Source: Linnemannia elongata | Lineage: Eukaryota; Mortierellomycota; Mortierellomycetes; Mortierellales; Mortierellaceae | Length of the DNA stretch: 64,000 nucleotides | Assembly: GCA_036320915.1 (NCBI GenBank) | Contig: JAXBDG010000022.1 | Coordinates: 682,001-746,000 of the forward strand | Reading direction: 5' to 3' | Shown: piece after piece, positions 1 through 11,471 of the stretch | Layout: the number at the start of each line of letters is the position of its first letter | Numbering within the stretch: the first letter of the stretch is position 1 | The notes under the pieces: generated by a model | Databases searched by the model: none | What the model saw: the letters and a program-made list of their open reading frames with translations, nothing else | Told to the model about the DNA's origin: nothing | Made by a program: the position numbers and the translations under genes

Positions 1-1
1 G

Positions 2-442
2 AGGGACTTTGCCTCCATGCAGATGAATGGCAACAAGGGCAACATCTATACACCAGCCTCTCTCTCTCCGAAGGTTGCACCTGCATCGACCATGCAGCCC
101 AATGGCAACAAGGCACCTCCGACTACCACTGCAAGGACATTCAGCAATACTCAAAGGCCTAGTGCTGTCTCGCCGCGACTACCTCCTCCAGAACCTCTGA
201 AGCGGGATAAGCGCAACTCGTCCATTTTGAGCTCACGAAGAGTCAGCTCTGTGGGCATTGGATTGGGTGTTTTGAGCAAGGAGGACGACAAGAAGTTGGC
301 TGCTGCTGCTGCCGCTGCCGTTGCTGGAGGGTCTAAAGCAACAGGATCTCAGGCAACACCGAACGAGATGTCAAGACCTTCGCTCTACAAGTCTAAACCT
401 CTGGCGCCTCATTCTGGCTGGTTCGAACGCGAGGGCACGTAG
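2..442 (+). CDS. C-terminal part of an unrecognised gene, 5' end outside window
   Basis: The reading frame is open from base 2 and ends at a TAG at 440-442, so this is the 3' end of a gene that starts upstream of the window; the first in-frame Met at 17 is probably internal. The visible ~146 residues are low complexity: a Pro/Ser/Thr-rich stretch with basic patches (KRDKRNSS, SSRRVSSVG), a run of nine alanines and a short Ser/Lys/Pro tail ending SGWFEREGT. No domain is recognisable. The basic Ser clusters could be kinase targets, as in many fungal signalling or cytoskeletal proteins, but that is speculation. The TAG is followed directly by an A-rich and then T-rich sequence typical of a 3' UTR here. 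Same strand as UTP14, 400 bp upstream of it. Confidence 0.55.
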   Translation, partial: RDFASMQMNGNKGNIYTPASLSPKVAPASTMQPNGNKAPPTTTARTFSNTQRPSAVSPRLPPPEPLKRDKRNSSILSSRRVSSVGIGLGVLSKEDDKKLAAAAAAAVAGGSKATGSQATPNEMSRPSLYKSKPLAPHSGWFEREGT

Positions 443-840
443 AAATAAAACGACTCCTTTTTCTATCCAACATTGTACGCCACTAAAATTCAAACTCGTT
501 AAGGGTATGCATTTGTGTATGTGTGTACTTTGCTGCTTGTTTACATTTCTCTTTTTTTTTTTCTTTTTTTTTTGGAAACGGTCACATCAACTGGTCCGTT
601 TGTGCCTGTCGCTTTCTTTTCATTTTTTTTTTTTTTTTATTCTTGCATCCTCCATTCCTTCACACACACTCCCTCCATCTGCCTTGTGCACATCTCTGCT
701 CACTCTTTCCTTTTCGACTCGACCGAACAGAGAACAGCACAAGTCTCCTCTTTCTCTCTCTCCTCACATTCTATCTCTTTCCCAGTCTTCCTCACATATC
801 CGGAGACAAAAACCAACTTTTTTAATACACAGTACATATT
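443..840. other. Spacer between the partial gene and UTP14
   Basis: No gene seen. It holds the 3' UTR of the preceding gene and then pyrimidine-rich DNA: T runs near 551-572 and 621-638, followed by a CT-rich stretch (about 690-800) that leads to the UTP14 start codon. Overlapping ORFs of 100-190 codons here are Phe/Ser/Leu-only translations of the CT tract and are not genes. The CT stretch probably forms the UTP14 core promoter and 5' UTR. Confidence 0.6.
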
Positions 841-3800
841 ATGGCTCCAGGAAGACGAGGCACAGGACGAGGAGGTGCCGGTAGTGGTGGAAACAGCAAC
901 AACAACATGAACAGGAAACCACAAGCCAACAACCACAGCAGAAAGGCTCGCGGTGCAGCAGCTGCTGCTGCTGCTGCTGCTTCCTCAGGATCTGGCAAGA
1001 ACAAGGTGGTCAAGAACCTCGCCAACGTCTTCTCGCTCGATGATGAGGACGAGTCCAAGAGTGCGAGACGTCGCAAGCAGTACCTGGACGAGGTTGACAA
1101 CTACGAGTATAACGTTGACGAGATTGATGATGAGGATGATGAGGAGATTGACTCAGATGAGGCCTTTGATGAGGACGACGAGGAAAAGTATGAGAACTTC
1201 CAATTCTATGGGTCCAAGGATCAGGCCAAGAAGAATAAGAAGAAGATGCAGCTCGCCGATAAGAAGGTTAGCATTATAACCATGGCATCCTATGCTTGTT
1301 TATATTCTCTCTCCTTACATACATTATGAATCGATTGACTGACAACTCCTACTATTGTTGAATGTATGTGAAATGTTGAATAGGGCAAGAGCAAGGCTGC
1401 GGACTCAGAGGACGAGGACATGATGGACCAGGATGAGAGCGAAGAAGAGGAAGAGTCTGAGGAGGAAGAGGGTGCAGAGTACATGGATATCTCCGAAATG
1501 CTGGACCAGCCTCAGTCAGATGATGAGATTCCTTTGCCTAAGAAGACCAAGGTCGCAGGATTCAACGACTCTGACAGCGAGGTCGACGACTTCAAGTTTG
1601 GAGGCGACGATGATGACGAGGAGGATGAAGACGAGGATGAGGATGAGGATGAGGAGGCCGAGGAGGATGAGGAGGAAGATGAGGACATGGCCGAGGACGA
1701 AGACGAGGGCAAGTCCAGCAACTTGACCAGCTTTATCGACTCGTTGGAGACATCTGTCAAGAAGCGCAAACAGGATGATAACTCTTCGAACTCGGCAAAG
1801 AAGGCTCGCAAGAACCTCCGCGAGCGTACTGAGGCCTACGACGAATCCGAATACAACCTTCAGGCTCACCGATCGTCTGCAGCACACTCTCTCAGCGGCC
1901 CCAGCAACAAGAAGAAACTCGACATGTTTGATTTGGTCAGCTCTATTCAGGATGAGGCCGGCTTCAGCTCGTTGAAGAAGAACGTTCAGGCTTTGGAGAG
2001 TGGTCCCAAGAGCGGAAAGTCCGTTGAGACCCTGGCAGCACCTCTGCCCAAGATTGTCCAGGATCGTTTGAACCGTCAGGCAGCCTATGACGAGTCCAAG
2101 AAGGAGGTCTCCAAGTGGTTGCCCATTGTCCAGCAGAACCGTCAGGCTGAGCACTTGGCCTTCCCCATGAACGCCCCCGGTATCCATACTCCCTCGAGCG
2201 CCTCTCTTGCCAGCAGCTTTGATGTTTCGACCAAGATGGAGCGTGAGGTCGAGAGTGTGTTGATGGAGGGTGGTATGCAGGAACGCAAGCTGGTTGAGTT
2301 TGAGGAACTGGCTCTGAACAAGATGACGACCGAGGAGGTGGAGAAGCGCCGACAGGACCTCCGCATGATGCGTGAGTTGATGTTCCGTGACGAGATCCGT
2401 GCCAAGCGTGTCTCCAAGATCAAGAGCAAGCTCTACCGCAAGATCAAGAAGAAGGAACGTGAACGCAACGGATTGACTGCCGAGGAGATGGCGGATCTCG
2501 ACCCTGCCCAGGCCCACGAGGAACGTCTGTTGGCCGAGCAGAAGCGTGCCCAGGAGCGTATGACCCTCAAGCACAAGAACACCGGCAAGTGGGCCAAGGA
2601 CCAGATCAAGCATGGTAACTTTGATCCTGAGTCTCGCCAGGCTATTACCGAACAGATTGAGCGTGGTGACCGTTTGAGACGCAAGATCCAGGATGTCGAC
2701 TCGGACGAGGAGCAGTCTGGTGGCGAGAGCGACTACAGTGATCTGGAGGACGATGATGTTGAGGGTGCCAAGGCTCGTGCCTTTGACGAGTTGGCTCAGG
2801 TCGAGGCTCAGTTGGCCAAGGCTGAGGATGCTGCCAGGGAAGCCAAGGTCGGCAAGGGAGTCTTTGCCATGAAGTTCATGCAGGACGCTGCTAAGAGGAG
2901 CAAGTTGCAGGCCCAGATTGCCGCCGAGGAGTTCCGCAAGGAGATGATGGAGGAGGAGGAGATGCGCAACATGTCGAGCGATGACGAGTGGAAGACGATC
3001 CAGAAGAACAAGAAGGGAGGCAAGAAGACCAAGGAGGCTGAGGCCGGTACTGTCATTGGTGCTGGAGGACGCATGATCTTTGGCACTGCCTCGGATGGCC
3101 CTATCGAGAGCAGCAGCCAGCCCGACAAGGCTGTCAAGTTGAACAATGCTGGTCAGATCAACAAGGTTGCGCTCTCGGCTGGACACACGACCAAGGTTGC
3201 TGGCCCTGTCACTGTCAAGATTGCTGGTACAAGCGCACGGACTGCCGCACAGGACGACGACTCTGACGATGGATCTGCTAACCCATGGCTCAAGACGGAC
3301 AAGCACCATCAGGGCAAGATTGCACGGAAGAACGACAAGGGCACGACCAAGGACAGCTCCAAGGTCGACAAGTTGCAGGCCAAGATTAAGAAGCAGAAGG
3401 ATGCCGAGGCCGGATCGGACGACGATGTCCAGATTGATACCAGCTCCTTCTTGACCCTCAGCAAGGACAGCCAAAAGGAGCGCGGACTGAACAAGGGTGA
3501 ATCGACCACAGAATCAGCACCAGCATCAACGACGTCGAAGAAGGACAAGAAGAACAAGAAGGCAGCAGCAGAAGAAATGTCGGAAGCAGAGGAGGGAACA
3601 GTAACAGTAGGGGGAGATGATAACGACTCGGACGATTCGGACCCTGAGCCCGTGATGGTCCATGCCAAGACTGCCGCTGCTCTTTCACAACGCGATCTCG
3701 TCGCCCGCGCTTTCGCCAACGACAATGTTGTGTCGGAGTTTGAGAAGGAGAAGATGGAGACCATGGAAGCCGAGAAGCCCAAGGACATCGACCTCACCCT

Positions 3801-4240
3801 TCCTGGATGGGTACGTTTTTTTTTCTCGTTTTAATGATGCTTGACCAGGTCCTTGTTGACAATGCAGTTGGCTAACACTCTCTTGTACCTACTTCCTCAC
3901 CTTAAACTAATAGGGCTCGTGGGCTGGAAAGGGACAGAAGAAGAAGAAGAATGTGGTCGTGAAGAAGGCACAACCAGGCGAGGGCGTGGATATCAGCAAA
4001 CGTAAGGATGCCAAGCTGGCCCATGTGATCATCAACGAGAAGCGAGACAAGAAGGCCTCGGCGTTCTCCGTGACCAAGATTCCTCACCCCTTCAAGACCT
4101 GGGCCCAGTACGAGCAGTCTCTCCGTACACCCGTCGGAAAGGAATGGAACACCAACGCCACCTTCCAGAAGATGACCCTCCCCAGAGTCACCACCAAGCT
4201 CGGAAAGATCATCGATCCCCTCACCGCACCCTTCAAGTAG
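841..4240 (+). CDS. UTP14: U3 snoRNP / SSU processome protein Utp14
   Basis: Utp14 is a nucleolar component of the small-subunit processome that activates the DEAH helicase Dhr1 during 18S rRNA maturation (family knowledge). Exons 841-1266, 1384-3810 and 3914-4240 join in phase into 1059 residues. Exon 1 has Gly/Asn- and Ala-rich sequence and then the conserved DEVDNYEYNVDEI block with acidic clusters. Exon 2 has further acidic tracts, the basic KIKSKLYRKIKKKERE block (~485-500), KNTGKWAKDQ (~540) and an NPWL motif (~775). The hallmark GWGSWAG is created exactly across the exon 2/3 junction (~950-956), which fixes the last intron. The first intron (GTTAGC...TAG, 117 bp) and the second (GTACG...TAG, 103 bp) are typical of this window. 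The start is the first ATG after the CT-rich leader. The long acidic runs fit the family. Confidence 0.93.
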
Positions 4241-4511
4241 ACCTGCCTGTAGTTATTTCTTTTTTTTGCTTGCATTTCATTCCCCCTCTTCCCTTTCATT
4301 ATTTTTTTCATGCATTATCATAAAACATCATTTCTCTTTTCAAAGGCATTCTGTGAATTGTTTTTTTTTTAATTGCTCGTTAGACGTGGGCATTACTGGT
4401 ATCGCTTTTGTGAGATTTTGAGAAGGTCTATGTACAATTGGTTTTGTTGTAGCTGTTTTCTTGGTGTGCGCATGGACGGAGGGGACGGGGAGTATGCTAC
4501 GTTCCTTTTCT

Positions 4512-5678
4512 TTAGGCCTTGGAAGGAATAGGGCACCCAGTACGACCGTCAATCTTCAACGCCTTACCCCGGAACTGTCTCAAGAACTTCTTCTGCTTAT
4601 GACGGATCTTACGACGTCTTTGCTTGCCATCATCATCCTCGTCGTCATCATCGTCACACCCACCCAGCAGGCAGATATGAATGCCCTTGGGGTCGAGTTT
4701 TTTAGGGTCCTTGCCATCTTTAGAGAGATCCTTGGGGTCGATGACTGTTACGGCGGAGGTGTCGATCTTTGTGATGAGCTTTTCCTTCTCGTCCTTGCTG
4801 TCCTTCTCCTTGGGTTCGGTGATTTCCTTCTTGGACTTTTCCTCGGCAGCGGGGGCGTCCTTCTTTTCGACCTCGGAGGCGTCCTTCTTGTCAACTTTTG
4901 CTTCAGATGGAGAGGGAGCGGAGGCGTCGGCGGCTGGGGAGACGGGCGGTGTGATGGATGCGGGACCTTCAATTAATCCGTTGTTGCCCTGCTGGTCCCA
5001 GATCTATCAACAATCAACCAGGTAAGAAAATAAAAACTTAACACAGCAAACTATACTCGAGTATCAAAAAAGCATCAAAAAAAAAACGCGTATTCAATGC
5101 CACAAAAGCCATCCCTCTTTTCTCTCTCAACTAACCATTTGATCCAAGAAAATCAACTCTGGACACCCCTTTGGCACTGGACGAGGTTTATACCCTTCAT
5201 CCCCATACAACGGGATATAATCCGGATCCGTCTCCTCAGCTGGTGGGGTCGTCGAATCGGTAGGAGGATCCTTCTTCTTCTTCCCATCACCTCCAAGGTT
5301 GATATCGATTCCCAAAAGGTTGCCCAAGAATCCTTGTACACTGAATTCCGCCGTCTTTTCCTCGCCGTCGTCGTCGTCGTCCTTGATGGCGGTGGCAGAG
5401 TTTTTATCTTTGTTCTTGTCGTCGACGACAAAGGTCGTCTTGGTGAAGACGATGCCTTTCCCGACGGGGTAGGTCTTGCCGTCTTCTTTCATCTTTAAGG
5501 AGCTAAGGGCTTCGATGTCTTCGGGTTTGGTATCTGCTGCTGCTGCTGCTGGAGCTGCTGCGACATTTGCTGCTATAGGAGCAACGGCGGCAGCAGCAGG
5601 TGCAGGGGGTGTGGTCTCGGCATTGACCAGGAGCGAAAGTGCGACGCTGGAGAGGAGCACAATGGTTGGGATACGCAT
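4512..5678 (-). CDS. Secreted Ala/Pro- and Lys/Asp-rich protein of unknown function
   Basis: Two exons, complement(5136-5678) and complement(4512-5003), join in phase across a 132-bp intron (GTTAGT...ATAG) to give 344 residues. The N-terminus is a clear signal peptide (MRIPTIVLLSSVALSLLVNA). Next come an Ala/Pro-rich segment, a middle part with TYPVGKGIVFTKTTFVVDD and a FLGNLLGIDI hydrophobic patch, then PDYIPLYGDEGYKPRPVPKG. Exon 2 is Lys/Glu/Asp-rich, with a Cys pair in ICLLGGC followed by a run of Asp/Glu, a basic block (QRRRKIRHKQKK) and a last Cys near the end. No known domain is recognised; the N-terminal half may be a short folded module and the rest disordered. It converges with UTP14, the stop codons being 271 bp apart. 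A secreted or cell-wall protein is the safest description. Confidence 0.72.
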
Positions 5679-5876
5679 ATTGAAGGAGGGGGGAGAGAGA
5701 GAGAGAGGGTATAGGGTTGGAGTGATGAGGGAGAACACCAGAAAAGAGGGCGGGGGGAAGAGGGGAACTTTATATGGAAAGGTCGCTAGGATCTTATTAC
5801 GACGCGTTCCAGGATTGACCGAAGAAAGAGGGAAGGGAATGAAGAGAAGTGAGTACGAATTGCATAAAGGAAAATC

Positions 5877-5909
<33 letters not shown>

Positions 5910-6384
5910 GGATTTATTGTTCACTGTTGCGAATCTTATTGCACGTTTGAAAAGGAGGTGGAGAGGGAAGTATGTGTGAAAGTATGGAAGGTCAAGCATC
6001 ATGCTCGAAAAACCACTCTCTTTTCTTACCCTCTTGACCTCACTCCCCGCTCTACTAGCACACACACACACACACACACACCCCAATTCCAGTTCCACAA
6101 GATACGAACTCGCTGCGTGTAAAAGTGACAATAATATTTTATGCCCGAACACTAGAGCGCGAGAATTGGAACCTTGCACGCTAACTCGAGCAATTCTCGA
6201 GAGTGAGAGGAAGTATGATTAAAATATAGGAGTTGTATTTGCAATAGGAATAATAGGGATGCTATGGAAATAAAAGGTGGGACTATACAAAGGATGATGG
6301 GGGGAGGGATGAATGCTAGTGGGGTCAGGTAGGGATGAATGAGAAAGGGAGCTATGCTGTCAACAGAAGCCAAAAGGTGCGAAC
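5679..6384. other. Spacer: promoter of the secreted gene and 3' UTR of pyruvate kinase
   Basis: No gene seen. It holds a GA-rich stretch just upstream of the secreted-protein start, the TATA box, a 31-base T homopolymer (5878-5908), a (CA)11 microsatellite (6059-6080), and the A/T-rich 3' UTR of the minus-strand pyruvate kinase gene. ORFs called here are translations of the simple repeats. Confidence 0.6.
5768..5774 (-). promoter_or_regulatory. TATA box of the secreted-protein gene
   Basis: TATAAAG on the minus strand, 90 bp upstream of the ATG at 5678, between purine-rich runs. Spacing matches the TATA boxes of the other genes in this window. Confidence 0.45.
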
Positions 6385-8715
6385 TTAGGCGACGACAATG
6401 CGCATAGTGTTGGTGTTGCCGTATCCGGAGCGGAATCCCTGAATAACGACGACGGGCTCACCAGCCTTGAGAAGACCGACCTCGATGGCCTGGTCCATAC
6501 CCCAACGCAGTCTCTTGTCGACATCCTCCTGCCAGTCCTGGCTCTTGGGCTCCTTGTAGATGAAAGGGTAGCAGCCGCGAGACAAGTGGATCGCACGGGC
6601 AGTCGACTCCTTGCGGGTGACAATGATGATGTTGGCCTGGGGGCGGTACTTGGAGACCAAGCGGGCAGTGTCACCAGATGTCGAGAGGACAACGATGGCA
6701 CCGGCCTTTTGCTCCTGCGAGGCCGAGACGGCAGACGAGGCAACGGTCTCGGTGGTCTCGACGGGGCGCTTCTGGAGCTGGCGGAGCTCGTTGAAAAGTG
6801 GGGGGTAGCAAATGGCAGACTCGGCGAGGATGCAGGTCTCGTCCATGGTGCGGACAGCCTCGAGGGGGTAGGAGCCCTTGGCGGTCTCGCCCGAGAGCAT
6901 GACACAGTCAGCTCCATCGAGGACGGCGTTAGCGACATCAGAGACCTCGGCACGGGTAGGGCGAGGGTTGTAGGTCATGGACTCGAGCATCTGGGTGGCG
7001 CAGATGACGGGCTTACCGGCCAGGTTGCACTTGGAGATCATCATCTTTTGGGCTAAAAAGACCTGGGCACAGGGGATCTCAATACCGAGATCACCACGGG
7101 CGACCATGACTCCATCGGTCTCCTCGAGAATCTCGTCAAAGTTCTTGACACCCTGGTGGTTCTCGATCTTGCAGATAATCTTGATGTGCTTGCCCTCCTC
7201 GCCAAGGACCTTACGGATCTCACGGATATCCTCAGCACGACGGATGAAGGAAGCAAAGATGATATCGACATTGTTCTTGACACCAAAGAGAAGATCCTTC
7301 TTGTCCTTCTCTGAAAGAGCGGGCAGGTCGACATCAGTCTTGGGGAGGTTAACACCCTTACGGGAGCAGATCTTGCCATTGTTGATGGCCTCGACCATAA
7401 CGTTGGTGCCGTCGACCTCGAGGACCTTGAAGGAGAGGACACCGTCGTCAACGTAGATGACCTTGCCGGGGGTGATGACCTTGGGGAGGTTCTTGTAGTC
7501 GACATACATGTGGTCGCCCGTGCAGGCCTCGGCGTACTTTTCGTCGGTAGTGATGATCAGCTTGTGGCCAGCGAGGATGGGGACCTCGACGTCGTCCTTC
7601 ATCAATCCTGTGCGGATCTCAGGGCCCTTGGTGTCCAGAGCAATACCCACGGGACGTCCAGGGTGCACTAATAGGTTTTAAAGATAATGAAGATGTTCAG
7701 TTTGTACGTTAATATGCAAGTTGGGACTAAAGTTTGGCTATGACGATCCATGCACCCATCCAATTCAGCCCTCTTTGTTCTCCCTGCTCCAATATGACGC
7801 GCAATAAGAAGGCGAGACACGGGAAAGTAAACCAAGCAAGCGGGCAATCAAATTAGATTGCAACGACAAACAGTCTCAGTACTTCTTTGTGCGTTCACCT
7901 CCCTTCTTTTTTTCTTTCTCCACGATCGATGATAAAGAACACAATAGAGCGAAAGAGACAGAGATAAGGAAAAACGGTGGGTATTCGAACGGGACTTGAA
8001 TCGTTGTAATCTCATTGTCGGTCGTGTTCCCTCTTCTTTTTTTCTTTTGTTTGGTTTGTCCGAGATACAATGTTCCACAAAAACCATCCTTCTGTCCATG
8101 TTGTCGCTGTTATCCTTGGCCCCCTACTTTAATGATGGTCGATGTTGTGCACTCCAATCCAGTCAAGAAAACGAGAAGTAGGCTTACCCTCGCAACTCTT
8201 GCGGGTGTTATCAATAACAGACTGGTGGTACTCATATGATCCGTGAGAAAAGTTCTGTGAGACAACAAATGGCATTAGGAAGAGAAAATGGATTAATTTC
8301 TTTGATCGTGTTTTGACGTGATTTGTTTTTTGTTGAGTAAAAAAAAAAAAAAAAAAGTTTTTTGCGGTGTTGTTGACGATGATATGAAAGCGATCGATGG
8401 GGGTCACATACCATGCGGACAATGTTCATTCCAGCGTCGCGCAACTTGCTGAGCATCTCGACCGAGTTGGTCTTGGGACCTGGTTGCATGAACAAACGAA
8501 GGAAATTGCCAATGATGTAGTTAGTATTATTGCGATATGAATACGTATGAGATCGATAACACAACAAGTGAGAGCGATAGATCAAGAGAAAAAAACAGAG
8601 AAGAGACGGTACCGATGGTGCAGATGATGGAGGTCTTGCGGGTGTTGGTGGGCTGGTAGTCGATGTCGAGAGCCGAAGTCCACTCGAGGTTAGTCTTGAT
8701 GCCGTCGTCCAACAT
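6385..8715 (-). CDS. PYK1: Pyruvate kinase
   Basis: Catalyses phosphoenolpyruvate + ADP to pyruvate + ATP, the last step of glycolysis, in the cytosol. Four exons, complement(8613-8715), (8412-8479), (8188-8254) and (6385-7667), join in phase to 506 residues, the usual eukaryotic length. Family motifs in order: [29 protein letters not shown] (rebuilt across exons 2/3), [12 protein letters not shown], the active-site segment ICKIENHQG with the catalytic Lys near residue 246, [27 protein letters not shown] and [10 protein letters not shown]. The C-terminus MRIVVA is complete. The start at MLDDG is the first ATG below the TATA box at 8829-8836. Codons are strongly biased to C/G-ending forms, as expected of a highly expressed gene. 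The third intron is 520 bp; the others are 130-160 bp. Confidence 0.96.
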
Positions 8716-8828
8716 GATTTGAGATAGTGTGTGTTGTTTGTGTGAAAAGGGGGGTGGTGAGGGGGTGTGATGAGGGTGAAGAGAAAAAGAAGAGAAAGAA
8801 GAGGCGGAATAAAAAAGTCTCGTTGAAG

Positions 8829-8836
8829 TATTTATA
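8829..8836 (-). promoter_or_regulatory. TATA box of pyruvate kinase
   Basis: TATAAATA on the minus strand, 114 bp upstream of the ATG at 8715. This position rules out use of the upstream in-frame Met at 8886. Confidence 0.55.
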
Positions 8837-9224
8837 GTGGAGAAAGAAGCACTAAACAAGTGATCCGAACAAACTGTCTCGTTCATACTCTATGCGGTTG
8901 CCTTGTCTCTCGTATCTCGAAAACCTGCTTGTCGCCGAGACAGACACCAGCCTCTCATGTATATCTTCTCTCATCCTTTAGAATACCACTCTAAACAGAA
9001 AGACACACACACACGACATTGGTGCCACTGTAACTCCCAGTCTTCCTTCTTCTTGTGGATCGAATACAGCCACTGACAGCTAGAGATAAACAAAGCCCAA
9101 GTGGAATCCATTCCCATATCAGGCTTGGTTGCCCTGTTTCTTCCTCTCTCTCCTTCTCACACACATACAATCAATCCCCTCTGTCCGAGACAGAGGCAAT
9201 GGTCGTTGATCAGAAATGAAAAAT

Positions 9225-9240
9225 ATCACTGATCAGTGAT
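9225..9240. promoter_or_regulatory. Perfect 16-bp palindrome, candidate operator
   Basis: ATCACTGATCAGTGAT is its own reverse complement. It lies about 500 bp upstream of the pyruvate kinase start and 700 bp upstream of the uS11m start. A dyad of this size in a promoter spacer could be a binding site for a dimeric factor; no factor is identified. Confidence 0.3.
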
Positions 9241-9939
9241 CTGTAAGATAAGCAGTGGCTCTCACACATCCGAATTGGGACTTTGATCACTCGGAAAAAG
9301 TTAGTGGCGTCCTTCTTTTGGGTCTTTTGGTCTTCGTTGTCCGCTTATCATCTCCCCATGCCAATACTATCGCCCAAACTTCCGTACCACCAAACAGATA
9401 CACACCGTCATCGATCCTCGTGGCGGCGCTCAACATCCATTACAACATGGCGTACGAGACGCCAGTTGATAAACGGCCTTGCATCTGTTCAGCGTTTGCA
9501 CCTACTCTCATACGGCACTTTAGTTTCCAATCAAGATTAAAGTCGACACTCGAAGCAACAAGCAGCAAGTATCGTGGATAAATGAAGAGACTTATGTTTC
9601 CTGCAACCTGCAAGCTGTATGATAGCTGCATGATAGACGCAAGAGTCCTTCGCTCCTCCCTTCTTCCTCGTTGAGAGAGACAACTTTCATCTCCTCTGAC
9701 TGATAATAGCACGTGACCTTATGTGACTGTTGTGCCGTCAGTTTTGTTTACCCTTACCCTCAGTCCGTGAATGCGGCTGGGTGATCAACGCCTGGCCTTT
9801 GCTTCCTACTTCACCAGCTTGTGTGTTCATTCCTCCGACCGACCGACGATCGACCTTCACCTCAGGACATTCTCCCTCGGACTTTCACCCTTTTTCACAC
9901 CGACCTCGCATCACCAAGGAACATATAACCCCCCTAGAC

Positions 9940-10806
9940 ATGTTGTCCATCCCTCGTCAGGCTCTCAGGGCTGCCATTCCCTGTGTTCGCCCCGTCCAGT
10001 CCTTCAGGTACCAACAATACGAACCGGCCGCATAACAACAAGGAACAAGGAGCTAGTCGCCACACTCCTCGCGACTCTATGCTCGTGTCAACACTACCAT
10101 GGAAGACTAACAAGTAAACTATCACCATGAATACTATTATAGATTGTATACCACCGACAACAATAACAGCAACAGCAACAGCGGAAGCAGGAAAATGGAG
10201 GGAACCGAGGCACTTATGAACATTCTCTCAGGCTCCAGCTCATCACAACAGACCCCCCGCACCACTACCAGCAACAGCAACACCAGCAAGGGATCGAGCG
10301 CCGCATTGATCATGGAAACCCTCTCCAAGGCGACCGACCGTCAGCAGCAGGCCTCGCGTTCCACCAGCTTCTTGAGCACTAAGAACCTCATGGGCGGCTC
10401 CAACAGCTTTGGCGGCGCCGGCGGATACAGCCGCTTCTTGAGCGACGCTCAGACCTGCTCCCACAACCTCCACATCCACGCCTCGATGAACAACACCATC
10501 CTGACCTTGACAGACTCCCAGGGCGACCCCATCACGACTCAGAGTGCAGGATCTGCAGGATTCAAAAAGTCGGCTCGTTCCGGACCCGAGGCTGGCTACC
10601 AGGCCATGACCAAGTTGATCGAGAAGGTCCAGGAGAAGAACGTTCAGATTCACAGTCTGCATGTGTTGATGAAGGGATTTGGACCCGGACGGGATTCGGC
10701 TTTCAAGGCTATCCGTGCCAAGACTGAGTGGGACATCAAGAGGATATCCGATACCACCCCCATCCCCTTCAACGGATGCAGGCCACCCAAGGCTCGTCGT
10801 CTGTAA
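9940..10806 (+). CDS. MRPS11: Mitochondrial small-subunit ribosomal protein uS11m
   Basis: Component of the platform of the mitochondrial small ribosomal subunit. Two exons, 9940-10007 and 10143-10806, join across a 135-bp intron (GTACC...TATAG), completing an Arg codon, to give 243 residues. The N-terminus MLSIPRQALRAAIPCVRP is an Arg-rich amphipathic presequence for mitochondrial import. Residues ~24-110 are a low-complexity Ser/Asn/Gly linker. The C-terminal ~120 residues are the uS11 domain: LHIHASMNNTILTLTDSQGD, GFKKSARSGPEAGYQAM, VLMKGFGPGRDSAFKAI and the basic tail NGCRPPKARRL. The extended N-terminus is common for mitoribosomal uS11. Confidence 0.92.
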
Positions 10807-11471
10807 TTTGCGAACTGGTACCGCAGACGAGGAGAGAGAGAGTTGCAAGCGGATTCTTTCGTTTTTGTCACTCACCCAATCAACCTGATCAGCAACAGCC
10901 CGCCAACTTAAAATAGCATGGATCAGGGACTTTGAGCAGGAAGCTTGGGAGTGATGGATATCGAGTCGCGACATTGCAGAGAAACGGAAGTTTTATTCAT
11001 CAACAGTAGAAGTCATTTCACGGCATAGTTTTCATTATTAAAGATCCACATAGAAAACAAAAAAGAATGGATCTTGTGTGTTTATTTTTCTGGACGACGG
11101 GAAGATCGGTATCAGACAGATGAACTTCCAAAGTGACATCGTTGAAGTCGGATGTACATCAATAGCGTTGAGTAAGAATCGAGTCCACAAATGTACACAG
11201 CGAAAACAAAACTAGGAGCTGGAATCTTTGGTTCAAAAGAGGATGGACAAAGTGAATACACTTTTGCTATGATCGGACCAGCATTGCTCCACAGAAATGA
11301 AAATTTTAAGCTGACAGAGACGATGCATCGATGAAAAAATGGGGAAATGGTTTATTATGTACAGCAACTCTTGCTTTTTTGGAATACAAAAACGAACCTA
11401 CGCGGTCGCTCTTATGTCGTTATGTAAGAGGGAAGAAGGCGGGGGGATGGAAAAGGCCAGAGACAAAAGGC
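10807..11471. other. Convergent spacer between uS11m and alcohol dehydrogenase A
   Basis: Holds the 3' ends of both converging genes. A/T-rich, no recognisable gene, no structured repeat. The ORF at 10243-10974 on the minus strand is an antisense shadow of uS11m. Confidence 0.55.

Larger units (their letters stand above)
8716..9939. other. Divergent spacer between pyruvate kinase and uS11m
   Basis: No coding gene recognised. It contains the promoters of both divergent genes, short CA repeats, two copies of a CCGAGACAGA word (near 8935 and 9184) and a perfect 16-bp palindrome at 9225-9240. ORFs of up to 108 codons here show no recognisable motifs. Confidence 0.6.

Noticed and set aside
1516..3474. 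652-codon antisense ORF opposite UTP14
   Set aside because: It is the mirror of a GC3-biased acidic coding exon; it has no motif, intron structure or start context. UTP14 on the other strand is certain.
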